Assembly: GCA_964419055.1 (NCBI GenBank)
Contig: CAYQNU010000007.1
Coordinates: 62,001 to 126,000, forward strand
DNA from: CAYQNU01 sp964419055
GTDB taxonomy: Bacteria > Bacteroidota > Bacteroidia > Flavobacteriales_D > Parvicellaceae
Direction: 5' to 3'
DNA: 64,000 nt
The notes beneath the pieces were generated by a model. The model was not told the DNA's origin, searched no databases, and saw nothing but the letters and a program-made list of their open reading frames with translations. Both the position numbers and the translations under genes were made by a program. Below are positions 17,675-27,774 of this stretch, in pieces; position 1 is the stretch's first letter; the number at the start of each line of letters is the position of its first letter.

Positions 17675-20600
17675 ATGATAAATAAATTACTTTTCGCTTC
17701 ATTACCATTGCTATTCTTATTTTCTGTAAATAAGAGTTTTACGCAGCAAATGCCTACCTCTGCTACGGTGATAATGAATCCACCACATCCTGTATACTTA
17801 AATGATTATTATGCCATTGGATCAAATGCGTTCCAAACATTATTAACCCTAAATGACTTAAACGAGCCCACGTGGGATGTAAAAGTAAGAGTAACCATAG
17901 AAGGAGAAGGTATAAAAATTACTACCAAGCCAACTTTTACTCCTTTACAACCCATCACCCTAACTTCAGGTATACCTTTAACTTTTCAAGGTAGTGATTT
18001 TGAGCCCTATTTAAATGTAAATAACGTTGACCTGCAGGGTATTACAGCAGCAAGTTTAAGCCAAAGTGGTAAACTTCCTGAAGGTTTATATCAATTTTGT
18101 GTTGAAATTTTAGACTATCAAACCGGTATTCCTCTTTCTTTACCTTCGTGCGCTACTGTTTTTATCTTTTTTGAACCACCCCCTGTGACATTAAATCCAT
18201 CTTGTGAAAATATTGTAACACCATCCGACCCTCAAAACATTTATTTCTCATGGCAAATTGCTGGTGGAGCATCACCAACTATTGCCATCAATAGTAAATA
18301 CAAATTATTTGTATATGAGATTACCAATTCAAGTTATGATCCTTATTTTGCCGTAGAAAATAATCATGCATTACTTGTATTTGAGTCTGATTTTGTAACT
18401 CAAACTTCAATATCATTAGATTTTGGTACTACTTCAACTTCAATTCTAGTCCCTGGTAAAAAATATGCATACCGAGTAAGAGCGGTTGATGCAGATGAAA
18501 AAAACATATATCGAAATGATGGATACAGTGAATGGTGTTGGTTTTTTTATGGTTACCCGAGTGATGGAGTCATAGCAATTGATTCTCCTATTGATGAACA
18601 CGTTTTTGGAAAATATGAAACAAAAACTTTCGGATGGCAAGCGAGTGACCTTGGCGTTCCGGGTCAACAATACGAATATATTCTAACCATAAAAGAGTTA
18701 AATCCAAATCAAGATAAGCTTGTAGCAATGGACCAAAATCCTGAATTTTTCACTAAAGTTTTTCCAGTTACCTCTTCTGCAAACGGGTATGGTTTTAACT
18801 TAACAGAGTCTTTAGAAGAAGGAAAAGCATATGTGTGGCAAATTTCTGCTTTTACTGGTGAACAAAAGGTTGCATCAAGTGCGGTTAATATATTTTATGC
18901 TCCTTCATTATTGAACGAGTTTTATGCTGGAAACAATATAGTCAAAATTATTAACCTTCAAGGTTCTGAACTTTCGGATGTTTCGGGGAGAGGCAAAATT
19001 CAATTATCAAATAACAGTGATGATTGGGTGGAGTTTGATTTTGAACACTTTAACATTGAAGATATGAATGGTGAAATGATATTAAGCAGCGGAAGTGCCA
19101 CTATTGATATTAGTGAAAGACCTGACCTAGAATTATCACCTGAATTGGAAGAAAATGGAAAAGCTAAATTTAAATATCATTCAGTCAAATTAACCTCTTC
19201 GGGTATAAAAATTAATGGAGCCGTAGAATGGCAGTTCCCTCATGCAACTACTGATGGTGAATTAGCTTATGTAACTTCTATCAATAAAGATTTTGTGCTT
19301 GATGCAAACTATAATTTAAATGGTCAGGCTGTTTTAAAACAAAACTTCGATTATGAACTTTTAGAACCTTTTGAGTTTATCTTATCACTTACCAATACAT
19401 CGGATTTTGTTATTACCAATAATATATACAAACTTCGATTTAAAGGGTCAATTGCTACAAATTCAAATGTAAAAACAAATGACGGGAATCCATATAGACT
19501 AAGTTTTAATAATCAGCCAAGTTTGTATTATATTGAGGCGAATAGCATTTTGAGTAGCGCTACCAATTATCTGCAACCAGCCCAAGGATTAGGCATAGCA
19601 TTTATGCCAAAAAAAGCAATAATTGATTTATCTGAGGTTGTTACCCCAGAAAAATTATCCGGACTTGTCAACTGGAAAGGAATTTATTTTTCGGAATACC
19701 AAGTTAGATTCCTCAGTAATAATACGGATGCTACAAATCAAATAAAAATAGCTTCAAATATTGATAAGCAAGAGGATTTAAGTAATTCCAAATTTTGGCT
19801 TACAAATCAAGGATTATTTGTTGACTATAATTTTGAATTAGATGAAACGGGTATTACTTTTAATGGGTTTAAAACCAGTTTAAATGGGACTCTTAAAATA
19901 GAAGATAATTTAATTTCCAACAGCAAATTGAGTGGAAAAATTAAAATACCAGTGATTCATCGCACTGATTTATTTTCTTTCGAAGTTCCCATTTCAAATG
20001 AAGGATTAAATACAGGTTACTTAAATGAGGATTTAACTCTCAGGGATTTAACATTTAATCCTTTCGGAGGTGAAAACCGAATTAATGTAACCATAAACAG
20101 GGCAGTATTTGCTGACAATGAAAGAATTGATCTAGAAATTGATGCAGAATTAGTGGGAATTAATGCCCTTTTGGAAGATGTTTCGGATTTTAGAATTTAT
20201 GGTGACAACACTATTGGTTTTGGGAAAAAAGGTGGTTCAAAACCTTTAGATGTTAGAGTAAATGGCGAATATAAAGGTTTTGCTACAGTTGTAAAAGAAA
20301 TTGGTGCAGCACTATTCAATGGAAATTATGTACTCTCCTATATTGCCGAAGTGGATATGGGAGAAGGGACTACAGGTGAAACAGGACCTCCTCTTTTGGC
20401 TGTGTCTAGTGCCGAAGCAGTAGGTAGTACAACTGATTTACCCTCTTTTAGTCCAACAAATCCTCAACCTGAACCCACTATTACCATACCAGAAGATATT
20501 GACCCTCAACAATCAACGCTTACAACTAAAGAAATGTTTGTTTCTATGGATAATGAATTGGTATCCATCGAAGGATATTTAAAATTAACTAATAATGACC

Positions 20601-23600
20601 CAAATTGGGGAACCTCATTTCAAGGAGGAATTGCAGGTGAGATAAAAATTCCTGGTAAAATTGAATGCGGGGCAAATCTTATTTTTGGAGATCGTGAAGG
20701 TACTAAGTTTTGGTATTTTGATGCTTTCTTTAATGATCGTGAAGGTGCTGGAATACCCATTCCACCCTTATTCAATATCGTTGCAATGGAAGGAAGAATT
20801 TATCATCACATGTCGAAACAAGAAAATAGTTTTGTAGTTGATCCAAATTTGGCTTTTGGGGCAGGCTTGTATATGCAGTTAATTGATAATCAAATGACTG
20901 GAAGATTATTTGCAGTTGATGCCGGTGTTGAAATAAAAGTACAGGAAAACGGTGATTTTATCATTGCAATGAGTGGAGATGGATCGTTTCTTAATATGAA
21001 TGCACGTACTCCAAATGGTGGCGTAACATCTGCAATAGGTGATGAAGTTGTTGAATCTGTAATGGAAGCAGTTGGTCCTATAGAATTTGATATTGAAATT
21101 GCTGGTGGTACGCTAACTGTTGTAGCAGAAAGTTTAACATCAGGTGGTTCCTTGCAATACACTAAAGGAGATTTATCTTTTGGTATTGATGCAGATATTA
21201 GTAGTACTCCAGGTTTAGGCGTTAACTTCGCTCAGGGAAGTTCTAATTTTAGTTTTGATGCAGATGCTACAGGAAATGTAGGGTTTGAAGTCGGATTGGA
21301 TGGTAATACACTAGGACTTGGATTAAGAGGAACAGACGGTGGTTATTTTGATTTTACTTATGATGATATTTCTTTAGGTATGGATGTTAGCTTATCTCAA
21401 AAAACGGGGTCATTTGATTTTGGATATGGAGATAAATCATTAGGAATTGGCATTGGTAAAACCCAAGCACATCTTAATATGGAATTATCCAGTGATTTAA
21501 AATTTGAAACAGGATTTAACACAGCCGGTTCAGCTTATTTAGGGATGGTTATCGGAGATGATGAATTCAAAATTTCGGGAGATAAAGAGGAACAGTCAGG
21601 TGAAATTGAATTGACAATAGATGGGGTTTCATTAAATGTAGTAGCAAATTTATCTGAAAAGTCTGGTGATTTTGGTTTTAGTGTGGGCGGAGTAGAATTG
21701 GGCGTTGGTGCAGTAGCCGAAAAAAGCGGGTATTTCAATCTAAAAGAAAATGGTAACGAATATGGTATAGGTATCAATTTAGAAACAAATAGTGGAAATA
21801 TAGAATATTCTTTTGATGGAGGAAACAAACAGTTTAGAGCATCTTTAGAAAATGGTGATGAAGGTAAATTATTCTTTAAACATAATGATACTGAATTTGG
21901 CATAGGAGGTAATGCAGAAGCTACTAAGGGTTATTTAAGTTTTGCTTCAGGAAGCAATAGTTTTTCAATAGAAGCTGATAGTGAAGAAAAAACAGGTGGA
22001 GTTTCGTTCAAATTTGATGAAAATTCATTGGAATCATATGTTAGTGAAGATTCTTGTTCAATGGCTTTTGGCTTGGCTGGTGTTTCATTCGCTACGTCAA
22101 TAACATCCTCTGGTTCAGGTTCTATATCACTTGAAAACAATGGCAACAAAATTTCTGTTTCTGGAAATGCAGCTGAAGATGAAGCAGAGCTTGAAATAGT
22201 TGTTGGGTCTAATGAATTGACAGCAAAAACTAATTTAGAATCTAATGAACACGAACTTAAATTTGAGTCAGATGAAAATGCATTTGAATTAAATTACTCC
22301 GAAAATGAAAAATTGATAAAATTCAATAATTCGAATAATTTCGAAATTTATGCTAAACAAGATAATGAAGATTATGAAATAGGTACAACTATAAGTAACC
22401 ATTCTGTTACAGCTGATATAACTGAAGGAATTGGGCAAATTGCTTATGAGGGTATGGGTACAAAAATAGTTTATAACGAAAATTTTATTGAGTTGACATA
22501 CAATAATCAAACACTAAAAATCTCTGAAGAAGGAGTCTTATTAAATGGTCAAACCCCATCTGATATTGTAAATAATGCTCAATTTAGCACTACAAAAAAT
22601 ATAAGCGATTTGACTGTAAGTTTATCGGCATCTAATAGTACCTACACCATCGGATTTGAAAAAGAAGGTAATAGTATAGAAGTAACTACAACTTCATTCG
22701 AAGATGGAGAGGTTAAGTTAGTCTATAATGGTAATGAATATTCGATTTCAAAAGACGGCAATAAATATGAAGTTTCCTATAATGATTATGGAGTTAGTTA
22801 TGAAGATGGCGTAGTTGAACTCAATCATGGAGAATCTAAAAGTTTAAAAATTTCTGAAGCAGAAGTTGAAATGAATATAGATAATTACTCTTTTAAAATT
22901 ACTGACAATTCATTTGAATATAACGATGGAGAAAATGAAATTGAATTATCTGAAGAGAAAATTAAGCTTAAAAAGGGAGATTATGGTATTTATATTCAAG
23001 AAGATGGTTTAGGTTTGGATATAGGTGCAACTAAACACCTTTATTTAACGGAAACTTCAGCTGATTTTAAGTACAACTCTTATGAAGCTAAATTTGTTGA
23101 TAATAAGTCTTTAAGTCTTACTGATGGCGCCAGAATATTGGAAGTTACTGAAGAAAGTTTTTTAATAAGTGATGGTGAAAAAAGTATGGAAATGGGCAAA
23201 AAAGACGAGAATCCATATATAAAATTAGCAAATAATGATGATTTCTTTCAAATTAGTACCACTGGATTTGCAATTGAATATGAGGGTAAACGATATGCCA
23301 TTTCTGAAACTGAAAACTTGAATATCGAAATAGATGATCAAAGTTTTGTAGAAATTATGAATAACGGTGTGAAATACGTAAATAACGATAAAGAATTGGT
23401 AATCGGAGGTGATGATAACTTCATCGAAATTAAGGACAGTGAAAGAAGCTTTCATATAACACAAGAAGGAGAAATTGAATATACTGAGGGTGAATACTCA
23501 GCTTCGCTTAACAAAAATTTTGAAGTAAATTTTTCGGATGGAACACGTGATATAATATTGTTTGGCGAAAACGAATATTTCTCCTATGCACAGCCTGATT

Positions 23601-24559
23601 ATGGTTTCAAAATCAGAAAACCGCAAGGAGATAGACCAAGAGGTGTAGAAGTAAGCGTTCAGGGATATACTGTATTTGTGGAAGGGGAGAGTAATAAAGA
23701 TGTAACTTTGGGAGTATCTGGACCTAATATAGGCGAAGTAAGTGTCACTGTTGATGCTCAAAAAGATATTGAGGCTCGTTTTAAAAATGGGGAATCAGTT
23801 TATGGGTTTATTAAAGAAGGATCAAACTTAATACCTATTATGGGATCAGAACCAGCCGAACCTGAGCCAGAATACCTAGCAGGTTCTGGTTCAGCAGAAG
23901 CAATGGATGGCCCAACGCTTATTACAAACAGTATTTCGAGTGAAGCAGGTGGTACTATAAAAGGAAAAGCAGAATTATCATACAACAGTGCTACACAAAC
24001 ATTCATTGCAAATGCAGCGGTAGCTGGAACCAGTCCTGTGTGTATTGAAGGAGCTATGGCTCTTAAAGTTACTCCTGATGAATTTTCTTTAAATATCGGT
24101 ACAGAAGAAGAAAGAATTGAAATTTTTCCAACGTGTAGCGGTTTTGGAGGCGGTGGATGGCTTGGTTTAGTATCTAATTCAACTGCCACTACTGTTGATG
24201 TGGGAGTTTTTGCAGGATGGCGAGCTGGAGGGACAGTATCCATTGGTTCGGATGCTGTTGGAGCTTCACTAACTTGCACCGCCTCAGCTGAATTAGGTGT
24301 AGCTGCAAAAGCAGAAATTATACCTGACTTTAAACTTTTAGAAGCAAAAGTATGGATTGATCTTAGAGCTGAACTTAGAGTCGGTTACTGGTTTATTGGA
24401 AGTAGTGGAGATTTTACTATAGCTGCCTTAGGTTTGAGTGGTGAATTAGCGGTAAAATTTGAAGACAAAACTAATGTTTCAGGAAATCTAAGCGGATACA
24501 TTAACATTCTGGAAGTTATTGAAGAGGATTTTAGTATGGGATTCAACACAAGTTTTTAA
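17675..24559 (+). CDS. Giant beta-hairpin repeat protein, operon gene 2
   Basis: Exported protein of 2294 residues with no family that I recognise securely. A signal peptide covers 1-24 (SFTQQ). Two fibronectin-like or Ig-like domains lie at about 25-170 and 175-410, followed by a long beta-rich region (410-1150). Residues about 1156-1610 consist of some 22 units of 20-23 residues, each with two short amphipathic strands around a G/D/N turn and a closing G. Residues about 1730-1967 switch to 16-17-residue units rich in Asp/Glu. After an acidic linker (AEPEPEY), the C-terminal 270 residues are Gly/Ala-rich beta strands ending in NTSF. No T9SS tail is present, so Sec export to the outer membrane or periplasm is likely. 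The repeats could form a solenoid or a large barrel. Confidence 0.7.
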   Translation: MINKLLFASLPLLFLFSVNKSFTQQMPTSATVIMNPPHPVYLNDYYAIGSNAFQTLLTLNDLNEPTWDVKVRVTIEGEGIKITTKPTFTPLQPITLTSGIPLTFQGSDFEPYLNVNNVDLQGITAASLSQSGKLPEGLYQFCVEILDYQTGIPLSLPSCATVFIFFEPPPVTLNPSCENIVTPSDPQNIYFSWQIAGGASPTIAINSKYKLFVYEITNSSYDPYFAVENNHALLVFESDFVTQTSISLDFGTTSTSILVPGKKYAYRVRAVDADEKNIYRNDGYSEWCWFFYGYPSDGVIAIDSPIDEHVFGKYETKTFGWQASDLGVPGQQYEYILTIKELNPNQDKLVAMDQNPEFFTKVFPVTSSANGYGFNLTESLEEGKAYVWQISAFTGEQKVASSAVNIFYAPSLLNEFYAGNNIVKIINLQGSELSDVSGRGKIQLSNNSDDWVEFDFEHFNIEDMNGEMILSSGSATIDISERPDLELSPELEENGKAKFKYHSVKLTSSGIKINGAVEWQFPHATTDGELAYVTSINKDFVLDANYNLNGQAVLKQNFDYELLEPFEFILSLTNTSDFVITNNIYKLRFKGSIATNSNVKTNDGNPYRLSFNNQPSLYYIEANSILSSATNYLQPAQGLGIAFMPKKAIIDLSEVVTPEKLSGLVNWKGIYFSEYQVRFLSNNTDATNQIKIASNIDKQEDLSNSKFWLTNQGLFVDYNFELDETGITFNGFKTSLNGTLKIEDNLISNSKLSGKIKIPVIHRTDLFSFEVPISNEGLNTGYLNEDLTLRDLTFNPFGGENRINVTINRAVFADNERIDLEIDAELVGINALLEDVSDFRIYGDNTIGFGKKGGSKPLDVRVNGEYKGFATVVKEIGAALFNGNYVLSYIAEVDMGEGTTGETGPPLLAVSSAEAVGSTTDLPSFSPTNPQPEPTITIPEDIDPQQSTLTTKEMFVSMDNELVSIEGYLKLTNNDPNWGTSFQGGIAGEIKIPGKIECGANLIFGDREGTKFWYFDAFFNDREGAGIPIPPLFNIVAMEGRIYHHMSKQENSFVVDPNLAFGAGLYMQLIDNQMTGRLFAVDAGVEIKVQENGDFIIAMSGDGSFLNMNARTPNGGVTSAIGDEVVESVMEAVGPIEFDIEIAGGTLTVVAESLTSGGSLQYTKGDLSFGIDADISSTPGLGVNFAQGSSNFSFDADATGNVGFEVGLDGNTLGLGLRGTDGGYFDFTYDDISLGMDVSLSQKTGSFDFGYGDKSLGIGIGKTQAHLNMELSSDLKFETGFNTAGSAYLGMVIGDDEFKISGDKEEQSGEIELTIDGVSLNVVANLSEKSGDFGFSVGGVELGVGAVAEKSGYFNLKENGNEYGIGINLETNSGNIEYSFDGGNKQFRASLENGDEGKLFFKHNDTEFGIGGNAEATKGYLSFASGSNSFSIEADSEEKTGGVSFKFDENSLESYVSEDSCSMAFGLAGVSFATSITSSGSGSISLENNGNKISVSGNAAEDEAELEIVVGSNELTAKTNLESNEHELKFESDENAFELNYSENEKLIKFNNSNNFEIYAKQDNEDYEIGTTISNHSVTADITEGIGQIAYEGMGTKIVYNENFIELTYNNQTLKISEEGVLLNGQTPSDIVNNAQFSTTKNISDLTVSLSASNSTYTIGFEKEGNSIEVTTTSFEDGEVKLVYNGNEYSISKDGNKYEVSYNDYGVSYEDGVVELNHGESKSLKISEAEVEMNIDNYSFKITDNSFEYNDGENEIELSEEKIKLKKGDYGIYIQEDGLGLDIGATKHLYLTETSADFKYNSYEAKFVDNKSLSLTDGARILEVTEESFLISDGEKSMEMGKKDENPYIKLANNDDFFQISTTGFAIEYEGKRYAISETENLNIEIDDQSFVEIMNNGVKYVNNDKELVIGGDDNFIEIKDSERSFHITQEGEIEYTEGEYSASLNKNFEVNFSDGTRDIILFGENEYFSYAQPDYGFKIRKPQGDRPRGVEVSVQGYTVFVEGESNKDVTLGVSGPNIGEVSVTVDAQKDIEARFKNGESVYGFIKEGSNLIPIMGSEPAEPEPEYLAGSGSAEAMDGPTLITNSISSEAGGTIKGKAELSYNSATQTFIANAAVAGTSPVCIEGAMALKVTPDEFSLNIGTEEERIEIFPTCSGFGGGGWLGLVSNSTATTVDVGVFAGWRAGGTVSIGSDAVGASLTCTASAELGVAAKAEIIPDFKLLEAKVWIDLRAELRVGYWFIGSSGDFTIAALGLSGELAVKFEDKTNVSGNLSGYINILEVIEEDFSMGFNTSF

Positions 24560-24564
24560 ACAAA

Positions 24565-26553
24565 ATGAAATTATTTAAATTTATATATTTACTTTTATTG
24601 TGTAGTGTTCAAAGTACTTTTGCTCAAAAACCTGCAGCAGCCGTATTTGTATCTAATCACCCAATGTTAGATGAAGGAATACAACTTAAATGGCTGTATA
24701 ATACAGTTTATCACCCTGATGGATTTATAATTCATCGTAAAGAAGGTAATGGGAATTGGTCTCAATTAACACCAAATCCAATCAAAGTGGTAACGTCATT
24801 ACCTTCTTCAAACAATTTGTCAAAAGATGAAAAAGATTTGCATAAAGCACTTGCAACAGTAAGTTATGAGGAGTTTAAAACAAGCATAGTTAGAGCATTT
24901 GTATTAATTAATTGCATTTCTAATAATGAATTGGCCAAATATGCAGGAATTTATTACATAGATAAAACAGCTGAAAAAGGGAAAACATACCAATATAAAG
25001 TTTCATTAGCTTCAGGAGAAGAGATTGCTATTTCGTCACTTATTACCCGTTCAGATTATACAAAAATTGAAGCTCCTCAAGAAGTTAACGTTTTTAGAAC
25101 TCGAAAATCAATATCTGTTAATTGGAAACCCGAAATATATCGATACTACGGCATACATATCTACAAAAAAAAGAACAGTGGTGGTGATTTTGAAAAATTG
25201 ACAAAATCCGGTCCAATTGCACTCAATGCTAAAGAAGCAAAAGTTGCCAATAGCAACTCGAAATTTTTTATAGATACCAATATTGTATATGAAGAAAGTT
25301 ACACTTACAAGTTAGTAGCCGTTGATTATTTTGGATTAGAATCAGAATTTTCAAAAGAAATTTCAGCTCCAGCACAAGATTTTATTCCTCCTACTGCTCC
25401 TTACAACTTAAAATTATTTCCTAGCTCTTCAAAAGGTCAAGTTGTTTTGAATTGGAATTCAATTGACGAAGATGATTTGTCAGGATTTAAAATTTACTAT
25501 TCAAAATCTCCTAATGATACTTTTCAAGTAATCAATTCCACTCCCTTAAGTAAATCAACTACTACTTTTATACATGAAAATTTGCTGCCTGGTCCTTATT
25601 TTTATGTAGTGAGCAGTGTAGATTTTGCTAATAACGAGTCATTTTCCAATCCATTTACAACCGAATTAAAGGATGTTACACCTCCCTCAGCTCCATCAAA
25701 CTTTAAAACTGAATCAATTTCAGGTGAAATTAAATTAACGTGGTCGGCAAATACTGAAGGTGATTTAGCGGGTTATTATATAGAAAAAGCGCTCTATGAC
25801 TCCACCTCTAGCCAGAATAAATTTGTCATAGTTAATGCACTCCCGATTAAAGAAACCAGTTTTTCAGAAAAACTTGCTATGAACATTAAAAATAAATTTG
25901 TTTATAGAGTTATTGCCGTAGATACTAATTATAACCGTTCTTCACCATCCATAAACTCATTGGCCCAAATGCCTGATGTAATAGCACCTTTAAAACCTGT
26001 TATAAAAAACATAAGCTTAGAAAATCAAATCGTTAAGATTAATTGGTTAGCAAATTCCGAATCAGATTTATTAGGTTATGAAATTTATAGAATGATGAAC
26101 AAAGATACGAATACTCGAACAAAAATTAATTTTAGTATTATACCAATTACAGTAGATTCGTATTTGGATCGAACAGCTCAATTAGGTTTTGATTATTCTT
26201 ACCAAATGATAGCCATGGATAATAATAAAAATAATTCAGAATTCTCCGAGCCTTTTATTTTTAAGACTAAAGCAACTACAAAAGAAACCAATATAGTTGT
26301 ATCTAAAGTGATGTACAATTCGAAGAAAAAACAAGTGACTATTCAATGGGATATAAATGAAGAAGCAGAAATGAAAGGTTATGTTGTATACCAAAAAGAT
26401 GAAAAAGGTGCACTAAAACCAGTATCTGGGCTTACAACTTTTAAAGAATTCATAGGTAAAATTGACCAAGAAATACTCCCAGAATACGAAATAAGGGGTT
26501 ATACCATTGAGGGCAATATAATTAAATCAGAACCGATAAAAATTACAAAATAA
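24565..26553 (+). CDS. Secreted fibronectin type III repeat protein, operon gene 3
   Basis: Exported protein of 662 residues. The signal peptide is about 1-20 (QSTFAQ). The N-terminal 165 residues are a divergent beta domain. Then come about five fibronectin type III domains, starting near residues 168, 273, 370, 474 and 570. They show the typical V-x-L-x-W opening, the LxGYxIY/Y-x-I strand, and the closing Y-x-V-x-A-V-D-x-x-x-N-x-S. There is no T9SS sorting domain, lipobox or barrel end, so it is presumably periplasmic or bound to a partner. The 5-nt gap before and 9-nt gap after show co-transcription. A structural or scaffold role within the operon product is inferred. Confidence 0.8.
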   Translation: MKLFKFIYLLLLCSVQSTFAQKPAAAVFVSNHPMLDEGIQLKWLYNTVYHPDGFIIHRKEGNGNWSQLTPNPIKVVTSLPSSNNLSKDEKDLHKALATVSYEEFKTSIVRAFVLINCISNNELAKYAGIYYIDKTAEKGKTYQYKVSLASGEEIAISSLITRSDYTKIEAPQEVNVFRTRKSISVNWKPEIYRYYGIHIYKKKNSGGDFEKLTKSGPIALNAKEAKVANSNSKFFIDTNIVYEESYTYKLVAVDYFGLESEFSKEISAPAQDFIPPTAPYNLKLFPSSSKGQVVLNWNSIDEDDLSGFKIYYSKSPNDTFQVINSTPLSKSTTTFIHENLLPGPYFYVVSSVDFANNESFSNPFTTELKDVTPPSAPSNFKTESISGEIKLTWSANTEGDLAGYYIEKALYDSTSSQNKFVIVNALPIKETSFSEKLAMNIKNKFVYRVIAVDTNYNRSSPSINSLAQMPDVIAPLKPVIKNISLENQIVKINWLANSESDLLGYEIYRMMNKDTNTRTKINFSIIPITVDSYLDRTAQLGFDYSYQMIAMDNNKNNSEFSEPFIFKTKATTKETNIVVSKVMYNSKKKQVTIQWDINEEAEMKGYVVYQKDEKGALKPVSGLTTFKEFIGKIDQEILPEYEIRGYTIEGNIIKSEPIKITK

Positions 26554-26562
26554 AAATTAATC

Positions 26563-27762
26563 ATGAGTAAAAAAATTATTCTTTTAGGGTTATTTGTTGG
26601 AATTGCTTTAGCTAGTATTAATGCACAAGTAGGAATTGGTGTAGCCAATCCGAATACCAATTCTATATTGGATTTAACCAATACAAACAATAAGGGTCTT
26701 TTATTGCCTTTTTCATCAACGCAACCTACCGCTGGTTCCTATCCCGAAGGAATGATTTTTTACTTTGATAGTATGGTTTATGTGCGCAATGCCAATGGGT
26801 TTAATGGAATATCGCCCTGGAAATATCGCTATAATGGCAGTACAAACGAAGCAGTTTATTTCAATCCTACCTCATACATGGGTGTTGGAATAGGTGTAAA
26901 TGATACAGCCATATTAGGCAATTTACACATCAGTCTTAATAGTAAACAAGTTGCAGCTACTGGGACTTCAGCTGCTCTTTTCATTGGAAATTCAGACGCT
27001 GGTACTCATTTAATAATGGACAATGATGAAATTATGGTAAAATCTACTTCTACCACAGGCGGTATATTAAAATTGCAAGAAGGTGCTGGGTCGGTTCAAA
27101 TCGGTCAAGATGTTAATAATCCCTCAAATTTAAACGTTTTTGGTAAGGTTAAAGAAAATGGAAACGATTTATTGCCACAAGGAACAGTTGTTATGTGGGC
27201 AGGTGCAATGAATGCCATACCTAATGGGTGGGCAAAATGTGATGGTGGAAGATATTTAATTAATACTACGACAGGAGTAACCGATTCAGTTGGAACGGGA
27301 GGATATTTAACCCCTGATTTAAGAGAGCGTTTTATTGTTGGAGCAGGAGTTGGTAACAACTCAACAGTGCCTAATGGTCCTTTTCCACAAGGAACAACAG
27401 GTGGGCAAATTACACATACATTAGCAGCTGCCAACCTTCCTAGTCATCAACACGAAGCAAATGGAAATGGTGCTACAATTAACATTACATCTTCAGGGGC
27501 TCATTCACATACAAGTCAAGAAAGTTGGCTGACAGATAATGATGACAATGATGATACAGCTCATTGTATTGGTAAATCAGGCGGTTCTGACCCTGCAGGA
27601 AATCAAGGAAACGTAGGTACAATTTCCAACACTGGTTCAAATCATACACATCCAAATGCAAATTTTGCAGGCAATACAGGAAATGGGGTAGGATTAAGTG
27701 CCACTCCCGTGACTCATGGAATTCCTCCATATTATGCCTTAATATTTATTGTTAAACTTTAA
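26563..27762 (+). CDS. Secreted tail-collar-domain protein, copy 1
   Basis: Exported protein of 399 residues. The signal peptide is 1-21 (ASINAQ). Residues about 19-199 form a stalk-like region that begins VGIGVANPNTNSILDL, a form common at the N-termini of Bacteroidetes surface proteins. Residues about 200-399 form a phage tail-collar domain, as in bacteriophage short tail fibres and the microcystin-dependent proteins: WAKCDGG, LTPDLRERFIVG, LPSHQHEANG and the closing PPYYALIFIVKL. No other phage gene is present, and the signal peptide points to the cell surface. The stalk DNA is almost identical to that of the next gene, while the collar differs. A trimeric binding tip is inferred from the phage homologues. 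Confidence 0.85.
   Translation: MSKKIILLGLFVGIALASINAQVGIGVANPNTNSILDLTNTNNKGLLLPFSSTQPTAGSYPEGMIFYFDSMVYVRNANGFNGISPWKYRYNGSTNEAVYFNPTSYMGVGIGVNDTAILGNLHISLNSKQVAATGTSAALFIGNSDAGTHLIMDNDEIMVKSTSTTGGILKLQEGAGSVQIGQDVNNPSNLNVFGKVKENGNDLLPQGTVVMWAGAMNAIPNGWAKCDGGRYLINTTTGVTDSVGTGGYLTPDLRERFIVGAGVGNNSTVPNGPFPQGTTGGQITHTLAAANLPSHQHEANGNGATINITSSGAHSHTSQESWLTDNDDNDDTAHCIGKSGGSDPAGNQGNVGTISNTGSNHTHPNANFAGNTGNGVGLSATPVTHGIPPYYALIFIVKL
26618..27158 (+). repeat. 541-bp direct repeat, first copy (stalk module)
   Basis: This segment recurs at 27851-28391 with a constant offset of 1233 bases. By eye the only difference is G at 27112 against A at 28345 (Val against Ile). It covers the signal-peptide cleavage region and the stalk of the collar protein and ends abruptly where the collar domain begins. 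Confidence 0.9.
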
Positions 27763-27774
27763 AATATTATCAAA

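Noticed and set aside
21535..24279. Long open frames antisense to the giant repeat gene
   Set aside because: They mirror the biased codons of the repeats, have low-complexity Ser/Pro or Ile/Tyr-rich translations, and lack start signals.
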